Of a DNA stretch of 11,754 nt, positions 1-4,979 are shown piece after piece. This stretch comes from Pseudomonadota bacterium. GTDB taxonomy: Bacteria; Pseudomonadota; Alphaproteobacteria; Rhizobiales; Devosiaceae. The notes beneath the pieces are model-generated. The model was given only the letters and a program-made list of their open reading frames with translations. It had not been told where the DNA came from and ran no database searches. The stretch is taken from assembly GCA_023427545.1 (NCBI GenBank), contig JAEZBF010000231.1:1-11754 (forward strand). Direction: 5' to 3'. Each line of letters opens with the position of its first letter. Positions within the stretch are counted from its first letter, which is position 1. The position numbers and the translations under genes were made by a program.

Positions 1-235
1 CATCTATGGCGCCACGTTCTTCATGGCGACGGGCTTTCACGGCTTCCACGTCATCATCGGCACGATCTTCCTGATCGTCTGCCTTATCCGTGCCAATGCC
101 GGCCAGTTCAGCCCTCGTGCCCACCTCGGCTTCGAGTTCGCCGCCTGGTACTGGCACTTCGTCGCCGTGGTCTGGCTGTTCCTCTTTGCCTCGATCTACG
201 TCTGGGGCAGCTGGGGCGTGCCGATCCATCATTGA
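1..235 (+). CDS. coxC: Cytochrome c oxidase subunit III, C-terminal end (partial)
   Basis: The reading frame enters from the left edge at base 2 and ends at TGA 233-235, leaving the last 77 residues of a protein that is normally about 260-290 long. Subunit III is a membrane component of the aa3-type terminal oxidase that stabilises subunit I and its proton uptake. The visible part carries the family's hallmark stretch FFMATGFHGFHVIIG, then a membrane helix, a loop, and a final helix with HFVAVVWLFLF ending in IYVWGSWG, all typical of the last two helices. Upstream coxB/coxA and assembly genes are expected outside the window. The downstream DUF983 and SURF1 genes fit the usual alphaproteobacterial cox cluster. 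Identity is secure; only the 5' part is missing. Confidence 0.96.
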   Translation, partial: IYGATFFMATGFHGFHVIIGTIFLIVCLIRANAGQFSPRAHLGFEFAAWYWHFVAVVWLFLFASIYVWGSWGVPIHH

Positions 236-246
236 TCCGGGTGCCC

Positions 247-281
247 GGCCCTCATGGTTTGACAAGCTCACCATGAGGGCC
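247..281 (+). repeat. REP-like extragenic palindrome, copy A
   Basis: Perfect 11-bp inverted repeat GGCCCTCATGG (247-257) and CCATGAGGGCC (271-281) around a 13-base loop, TTTGACAAGCTCA. It lies 11 bases after the coxC stop codon. The core matches copy B in the opposite orientation over 18 bases (261-278 against 308-325), so the two form an inverted doublet like a bacterial interspersed mosaic element. From memory, GTTCGACAAGCTCA-type palindromes are abundant between genes in sphingomonads; this was not checked here. As a strong hairpin it could stabilise or end the coxC transcript, but no T-run follows it. Confidence 0.75.
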
Positions 282-305
282 TCCGGATAATCCCGCGGTC
301 CAGCA

Positions 306-338
306 GACCTCATGGTGAGCTTGTCGAACCACGAGGTC
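306..338 (+). repeat. REP-like extragenic palindrome, copy B (overlaps DUF983 ribosome-binding site)
   Basis: Imperfect 11-bp inverted repeat GACCTCATGGT (306-316) and ACCACGAGGTC (328-338) with an 11-base loop and one A/C mismatch (312 against 332). It lies in inverse orientation to copy A. One stem pair differs between the copies in a compensated way: C249-G279 in A is A307-T337 in B. This argues that the folded stem is what is maintained. The right arm contains GAGG (333-336), seven bases before the DUF983 ATG at 344, so the repeat appears to supply that gene's Shine-Dalgarno sequence. Confidence 0.72.
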
Positions 339-343
339 GTGGC

Positions 344-712
344 ATGGCATCCACCGACAACGAGCCGAACCCGCTGATCGCCGGCCTCACCTGCCGCTGC
401 CCACGCTGCGGAAAAGGCCGGCTCTTCTCCGGCTACCTTTCCGTCGCGCTGACTTGCGAGGTCTGCGGCCTCGACTACGCCTTCGTCGACAGCGGCGATG
501 GTCCGGCGGTGTTCATCATCCTGATCGTCGGCTTCATCGTCGTCGCCCTCGCGGCGATCACCGAAGCGCTGTTCCACCCCGCGCCCTTCGTTCACCTGCT
601 CCTCTGGATACCGGCGACGATCGTCCTCTGCCTCGCGCTGCTGCGCCCGTTCAAGGCGACGATGATCGCGCTGCAGTACCACCACCGCGCCGAGCAGGGA
701 CGGCCGCAGTGA
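344..712 (+). CDS. DUF983 family zinc-ribbon membrane protein
   Basis: The product is a 122-residue protein of the DUF983 family, found next to oxidase assembly genes in many alphaproteobacteria; its biochemical role is not established. Near the N-terminus are two cysteine pairs, CRCPRCGKG (about residues 18-26) and CEVCGLD (about 38-44), which look like a small zinc ribbon. The motif DSGDGPAVFII follows, then two hydrophobic helices (roughly residues 55-75 and 80-100) and a short basic C-terminal tail. ATG 344 is chosen because it gives the usual short N-terminus and has GAGG seven bases upstream. The stop overlaps the GTG start of SURF1 by four bases (GTGA), which suggests coupled translation. 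A role in cytochrome oxidase biogenesis is inferred only from its position. Confidence 0.9.
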   Translation: MASTDNEPNPLIAGLTCRCPRCGKGRLFSGYLSVALTCEVCGLDYAFVDSGDGPAVFIILIVGFIVVALAAITEALFHPAPFVHLLLWIPATIVLCLALLRPFKATMIALQYHHRAEQGRPQ

Positions 713-1497
713 CCGACACGCAGTCCGAAGCGGAGCAGCCGGCGGGCCGCCGCCTGGGTATGCTCGGCAAGTCGGCGTTCGTCGTGCTGATGCTGGCGCT
801 GACCGCGCTCTTCGTGGGATTGGGCACGTGGCAGCTCCAGCGCCTGGCCGAAAAGGAAGCGCTCATGGCGGCGGTCGCCGAGCGCATGGACGCAGCCCCC
901 GTGCCGTTGCCGCCGGTCGCCGAATGGGTCGGGTTCGATCCCGAAGTCTACAATTACCGTCCGGTCACGGTCACCGGCCGATATGTGAACAACGGCACCA
1001 TCCTCGTCTTCACCAGCCTCTCGGAGCCCCGCGGGCGCTACAGCGGGGCAGGGTACTGGGTGATGACCCCGCTTGCGCTGAACGGCGGCGGCACGGTCTT
1101 CATCAACCGTGGCTTCGTGCCTCAGCAGATGGCGCCTTCATATGCAGAGGGCGGCGCCGGCGCGGACGAGGACGTGACGCTGACCGGAATGGCGCGGATA
1201 TCCGAAGGCGTTTCGGCCTTCACTCCGGTGCCCGATGGGGAAGAGCGCATCGACTATGTGCGCGACGTCGACCGGCTGGCGGCGCTGAGCGATCCATCGC
1301 TCGCTCCCTTCGCGCCGGTCTACATCGACCTCCCGGCTGGTCCCGCGGGGGCTCTGCCGCAGGGTGGGGAGACGACACTGAGCTTTCCCAACAACCACCT
1401 GGGCTATGCGATCACGTGGTTCGGGTTCGCGATCATCACTCCGGTCATGCTTGTCGTGTGGCTCGTCCGCCAGCGTCGGACCATGCCCGCGCCCTGA
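709..1497 (+). CDS. SURF1 family cytochrome oxidase assembly protein
   Basis: The product is a 262-residue inner-membrane protein of the SURF1/Shy1 family, which helps insert heme a into subunit I of the aa3 oxidase. It has the family's two-helix layout. A first helix at about residues 22-40 is followed at once by GTWQLQR (39-45). A periplasmic domain follows, with VFINRGFVP. A second helix at about 231-253 is introduced by FPNNHLGYAITWFGFA. The start is GTG 709, overlapping the DUF983 stop, with AGGGA at 696-700 eight bases upstream. An in-frame extension upstream exists but lies wholly inside DUF983 in another frame and looks like arginine-rich shadow sequence, so it was discarded. The context with coxC and DUF983 supports the assignment. 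Confidence 0.95.
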   Translation: MTDTQSEAEQPAGRRLGMLGKSAFVVLMLALTALFVGLGTWQLQRLAEKEALMAAVAERMDAAPVPLPPVAEWVGFDPEVYNYRPVTVTGRYVNNGTILVFTSLSEPRGRYSGAGYWVMTPLALNGGGTVFINRGFVPQQMAPSYAEGGAGADEDVTLTGMARISEGVSAFTPVPDGEERIDYVRDVDRLAALSDPSLAPFAPVYIDLPAGPAGALPQGGETTLSFPNNHLGYAITWFGFAIITPVMLVVWLVRQRRTMPAP

Positions 1498-1501
1498 GAA
1501 C

Positions 1502-1530
1502 TTGCCCTTGACGGCGGCTTTCACTACTTT
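1502..1530 (+). promoter_or_regulatory. Possible sigma-70-like promoter for thrC
   Basis: In the 61-base gap between SURF1 and thrC, TTGCCC (1502-1507) and TACTTT (1525-1530) are separated by exactly 17 bases, as in a housekeeping promoter. The -10 box ends 28 bases before the thrC ATG. It would let threonine synthase be expressed apart from the oxidase cluster. Both boxes deviate from consensus, so this is a suggestion only. Confidence 0.35.
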
Positions 1531-1558
1531 GCGGCCAACTCTGAAGGCCACCCCCCAA

Positions 1559-2962
1559 ATGAAGTTCATCTCCACCCGCGGCCAAGCGCCGGCGGTCAGT
1601 TTCACTGATGCTGTCCTTGCTGGCCTCGCCCCCGATGGCGGGCTCTACTTGCCTGAGATCTGGCCGCAGATCGAAGCCGATGCGATCGCCGCGATGGCCG
1701 ACGCGCCCTACGAGCAAATTGCGGCTACCGTCCTTCATCCGTTCCTCGCCGATGCGCTGCCTACGGCTGAAGCCGAGCGGATGATTGGTGAGGCCTATGC
1801 CAGCTTCCGGCATCCATCGGTGACCCCGCTGGTCGAGATCGGGCCCGGGCAGTATGTGCTCGAGCTCTTCCACGGCCCGACTCTGTCCTTCAAGGACGTC
1901 GCCATGCAGCTGCTGGCGCGGCTGATGGACTACTTCCTCGCCCAGCGCGGTCAGCACGCGACGATGGTCGGCGCGACTTCGGGAGATACCGGCTCGGCGG
2001 CGATCGAAGCGTTCCGCGGGCGGCAGAACATCGACATCTTCATCCTCCACCCCGAGGGCCGCACCTCGGAGATCCAGCGCCGGCAGATGACGAGCGTGCT
2101 GGACGACAACGTCCATAACATCGCGCTGCAGGGCACCTTCGACGACTGCCAGAACCTGCTCAAGGGCTTGTTCAACAACCCCGCTTTCCGCAATGACGTG
2201 AAGCTCTCCGGGGTGAACTCCATTAATTTCGGCCGCATCGCCGCGCAGATCGTCTACTACTTCAAGGCAGCCGCCCAACTCGGCGCCCCGCATAGAAAGA
2301 TTTCGTTTACCGTACCGACCGGCAACTTCGGCGACATCTTCGCTGGCTACGCCGCCCGGCGCATGGGCCTGCCGATCGAGACGCTGGTGGTTGCGACCAA
2401 CGCCAACGACATCCTTGCGCGCACCTTCGAGACCGGCCGCTACGAGACGGAGACGGTGGTCCCGACGGCCAGCCCGTCGATGGACATCCAGGTCTCCTCG
2501 AACTTCGAGCGGCTGCTGTTCGAGACCCTTGACCGTGACGGTGCAACGATCGGGCGGCTGATGGGGAGCCTGACTCAGTCGGGCGGCTTCACCCTGCCTC
2601 CCGAGGCTCTCACCAGCCTGCGCGCCGGCTTCGCTGCCGGCCGCGTCGACGAAGCCGAGACAGCCGCCACGATGGCCCACGCGCAGACGCGCCACGCCTA
2701 CCTTGCCGACCCTCACACCGCGGTTGGTCTGGCCGTTGCAGCGCGTCAGCCGAAGCGCGGTGCGATGGTCACCCTCGCTACCGCTCACCCCGCCAAGTTC
2801 CCCGATCCGGTCCGCGCCGCCACGGGCATTGAACCGGCTCTGCCCGTGTGGTTGGCTGATCTGAAGGATCGGCGGGAGCGCTTCGACGTGCTGCCGAACG
2901 ATACCGCTGCGGTGCAAGCCTACATAAGGAAAAGAGCCCGCGTTCTGGAGGAAGCCAGGTGA
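1559..2962 (+). CDS. thrC: Threonine synthase
   Basis: Pyridoxal-phosphate enzyme that converts O-phospho-L-homoserine and water to L-threonine and phosphate, the last step of threonine synthesis, in the cytoplasm. The 467-residue length fits the longer bacterial/fungal ThrC class. The N-terminus MKFISTRG with SFTDAVLAGLAPDGGLYLPE is the typical family opening. The PLP-binding lysine is K112 within GPTLSFKDVAM. VGATSGDTGSA (about 137-147) and PTGNFGD (about 253-259) are the substrate and cofactor loops. ATG 1559 is preferred because it begins exactly at the family N-terminus; GAAGG (1543-1547) lies 11 bases upstream, a rather long spacing. The stop overlaps the next gene's GTG by four bases. 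No truncation or missing residue was seen. Confidence 0.97.
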   Translation: MKFISTRGQAPAVSFTDAVLAGLAPDGGLYLPEIWPQIEADAIAAMADAPYEQIAATVLHPFLADALPTAEAERMIGEAYASFRHPSVTPLVEIGPGQYVLELFHGPTLSFKDVAMQLLARLMDYFLAQRGQHATMVGATSGDTGSAAIEAFRGRQNIDIFILHPEGRTSEIQRRQMTSVLDDNVHNIALQGTFDDCQNLLKGLFNNPAFRNDVKLSGVNSINFGRIAAQIVYYFKAAAQLGAPHRKISFTVPTGNFGDIFAGYAARRMGLPIETLVVATNANDILARTFETGRYETETVVPTASPSMDIQVSSNFERLLFETLDRDGATIGRLMGSLTQSGGFTLPPEALTSLRAGFAAGRVDEAETAATMAHAQTRHAYLADPHTAVGLAVAARQPKRGAMVTLATAHPAKFPDPVRAATGIEPALPVWLADLKDRRERFDVLPNDTAAVQAYIRKRARVLEEAR

Positions 2963-4221
2963 GCGTGAGAACGACGACCCTTCCGAACGGAATGACCGTT
3001 CTCACCGACGATATGCCGCATCTCGAAAGCGCCTCCATCGGCATCTGGGTCAAGGCCGGCTCCCGCAGCGAACACGATTCCGAGCATGGCATCTCGCACA
3101 TGCTGGAGCACATGGCCTTCAAGGGGACTAAGTCGCGCACAGCGCTGCAGATCGCGGAGGCGATCGAGAACGTAGGCGGCGATCTCAACGCCGCGACATC
3201 CATCGAGCACACCGGTTACTTCGCCCGTGTGCTCAAGGAGGACGTGCCTTTGGCCGGGGAAATCCTGGCCGACATTCTGCAGAACTCGCTGTTCGAGCAG
3301 AGCGAGCTCGACCGCGAGCAGCAGGTGATCGTCCAGGAAATCGGCGCGGCGCGCGACAACCCCGACGATCATGTCTTCGATCTGTTCCAGGAAGCGGCCT
3401 ATCCCGACCAGCCGATCGGCCGCACGATCCTTGGCACAGTTGAGTCGGTGAATGCCTTCCGGCCGGAGTCGATCCGCGCTTACATGGACCGCAACTATGT
3501 CGGCGACCAGATGGTTGTCTGCGCGGCTGGGAACGTGGACCACGACGCGCTCGTCGACATTACGGCGGAAAGCTTCCGCGACCTTAAACCTGCTGGCGCG
3601 CCGGCGCCGCTCAAGGCGCAGTACGTGGGGGGCGAGGAGCGACTCCTCTCCGACCACGAGCAGGCGCACATCGTGCTTGGGCTCGAGGGGCGTGCCTACA
3701 ACTCCGATGGCTTCTACGCGGCGCAGATCCTGACCTCCATCCTGGGCGGCGGGATGAGTTCGCGGCTGTTCCAGGAGGTCCGCGAAAAACGCGGGCTCTG
3801 CTACTCGGTCTATGCTTTCCACTGGGCCTTCGCCGATAGCGGAATCTTCGGCATCGCGGCTTCGACGGGCGAGGACGAGGTCACCGAGCTCCTGCCCGTG
3901 GTGCTAGACGAGCTGCGCAGGGCGACGGAGACGATCACAGACGAGGAAGTCGTTCGCGTTCGCAACCAGATACGGGCTGGGCTGCTGATGTCGCTCGAAA
4001 GTCCGTCGTCGCGCGCAGGTCAGCTTGCGCGCCAGCAGATCCTCTGGGGCCGCCCGATCCCGCTGCAGGAAACGGTCGAGCGGATCAACCGCATCGGCGC
4101 CGAGCGAGTCAAGCATGTCGCCCGGCAGATCTTCGATGCGGGCGAAATCTCGCTCGCCGGCATTGGTCCGGTCGCCAAGCTCCCGGATTACCAGACCATT
4201 TCCGACCGGTTGCGGAACTAG
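2959..4221 (+). CDS. M16 family zinc metallopeptidase (mitochondrial processing peptidase beta-like)
   Basis: The product is a 420-residue single-unit peptidase of the pitrilysin/M16B family, related to the mitochondrial processing peptidase and to bacterial proteases that degrade peptides. The inverted zinc motif HMLEH is at residues 47-51 (metal ligands H47 and H51, catalytic E50). The third ligand is E127 in VIVQEIGA, 76 residues further on, as expected. The C-terminal half has the conserved GGGMSSRLFQEVREKRG segment from about residue 263, followed by a tyrosine pair in CYSVYAF, which helps bind substrate. No signal peptide is evident. The GTG start at 2959 overlaps the thrC stop (GTGA) and has a strong GGAGG at 2947-2951, seven bases upstream. 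This gene is a common partner of thrC in alphaproteobacteria; the physiological substrate is unknown. Confidence 0.94.
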   Translation: MSVRTTTLPNGMTVLTDDMPHLESASIGIWVKAGSRSEHDSEHGISHMLEHMAFKGTKSRTALQIAEAIENVGGDLNAATSIEHTGYFARVLKEDVPLAGEILADILQNSLFEQSELDREQQVIVQEIGAARDNPDDHVFDLFQEAAYPDQPIGRTILGTVESVNAFRPESIRAYMDRNYVGDQMVVCAAGNVDHDALVDITAESFRDLKPAGAPAPLKAQYVGGEERLLSDHEQAHIVLGLEGRAYNSDGFYAAQILTSILGGGMSSRLFQEVREKRGLCYSVYAFHWAFADSGIFGIAASTGEDEVTELLPVVLDELRRATETITDEEVVRVRNQIRAGLLMSLESPSSRAGQLARQQILWGRPIPLQETVERINRIGAERVKHVARQIFDAGEISLAGIGPVAKLPDYQTISDRLRN

Positions 4222-4228
4222 TCCTCTC

Positions 4229-4828
4229 GTGTTGCCGTCCTGGTTGTCCCGCGACCCCACTCCCGTGCTCATGGGTGCGCGTGTGACGTTGCGCGCGCCC
4301 CAGCCAAAAGATTACGACGAGTGGCGTCGCGTGCGGCGCGAGAGCCGCGACTTCCTCAAGCCGTTCGAGCCACGCTGGAGCGAAAGCGATCTGTCGCGCC
4401 GGGTGTTTCTGGCTAGGCTACGCCGCGGCCAGGAGGAGGCCCGGGCGGGCACCGACTATACCTTCTTCGTGTTCCTCCGACAGAAGAGCGGGGAGGTCCT
4501 GGTCGGCGGCCTCACGCTCTCCAACATCCGCCGCCGCGCCGCACAGTTCGTCAGCCTTGGCTACTGGATGGGTCGCGACCATGCCGGGCAGGGGCTGATG
4601 ACCGAAGCGGTGGGGCTGGTGATCCCCTTTGCCTTCGAAACACTGGGCCTTCACCGCATCCACGCCGCATTTCTACCCGGCAATATCGCCTCGCGCCGCG
4701 TGCTCGAAAAGAATGGGTTCAAGGAAGAGGGCTATGCCGAGAACTACCTGCAGATCGACGGGCGCTGGTGTGACCATGTGCTGTTCGGTCTGACGCGTGA
4801 GCGTTACGACGCGGCGCGCCGGGGCTGA
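4229..4828 (+). CDS. RimJ/RimL-like GNAT N-acetyltransferase
   Basis: Predicted acetyl-CoA-dependent acetyltransferase of 199 residues. RimJ-type enzymes acetylate the N-terminal amine of ribosomal protein S5 or other proteins; the substrate here is unproven. The N-terminal pattern GARVTLRAP, DYDEWRRVRRESRDFL and FEPRW is typical. The acetyl-CoA-binding motif A is GYWMGRDHAGQGLMTEAV (about 111-128, loop RDHAGQG at 116-122). GNIASRRVLEKNGF (about 151-164) is motif B. I chose GTG 4229, seven bases after the M16 stop, because it gives a full RimJ-like N-terminus (LPSWLSRDPTP). There is only a weak GGAA upstream, and ATG 4271 is an alternative that shortens the protein by 14 residues. It is likely co-transcribed with thrC and the peptidase. 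Confidence 0.9.
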   Translation: MLPSWLSRDPTPVLMGARVTLRAPQPKDYDEWRRVRRESRDFLKPFEPRWSESDLSRRVFLARLRRGQEEARAGTDYTFFVFLRQKSGEVLVGGLTLSNIRRRAAQFVSLGYWMGRDHAGQGLMTEAVGLVIPFAFETLGLHRIHAAFLPGNIASRRVLEKNGFKEEGYAENYLQIDGRWCDHVLFGLTRERYDAARRG

Positions 4829-4854
4829 AGGACCGGCCGTGTCCAGCCCGGTGC

Positions 4855-4883
4855 TTGTCCGATTCAGCAATCCCCGCTACCTA
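4855..4883 (+). promoter_or_regulatory. Possible promoter of the GGDEF/EAL gene
   Basis: TTGTCC (4855-4860) and TACCTA (4878-4883) are separated by 17 bases, about 100 bases before the signal-peptide start at TTG 4980. If real, it would give the c-di-GMP gene its own transcript and favour the shorter start. The -10 box lacks the conserved final T, so confidence is low. Confidence 0.25.
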
Positions 4884-4979
4884 GAGCGCGACCGCGACGG
4901 ACCGCACACGGGCCAGCGGCACCGCGGCGCGCCTGGCCCCAGCGCCTCGGCCCAGCGTCGCCGCAGGCCACCCCTCGGC

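Noticed and set aside
454..708. In-frame N-terminal extension of SURF1 within DUF983
   Set aside because: Arginine- and proline-rich shadow of DUF983; GTG 709 has a good ribosome site and gives the normal SURF1 N-terminus.
1508..1536. TTGACG at 1508-1513 as an alternative -35 box for thrC
   Set aside because: At 17-base spacing the -10 position reads GCGGCC, far from consensus; TTGCCC/TACTTT fits better.
1445..2917. Long open frame of 490 codons on the minus strand opposite thrC
   Set aside because: It mirrors the thrC codons in a high-GC gene, its composition is rich in R, G, H and V without domain motifs, and the sense strand has a complete threonine synthase.
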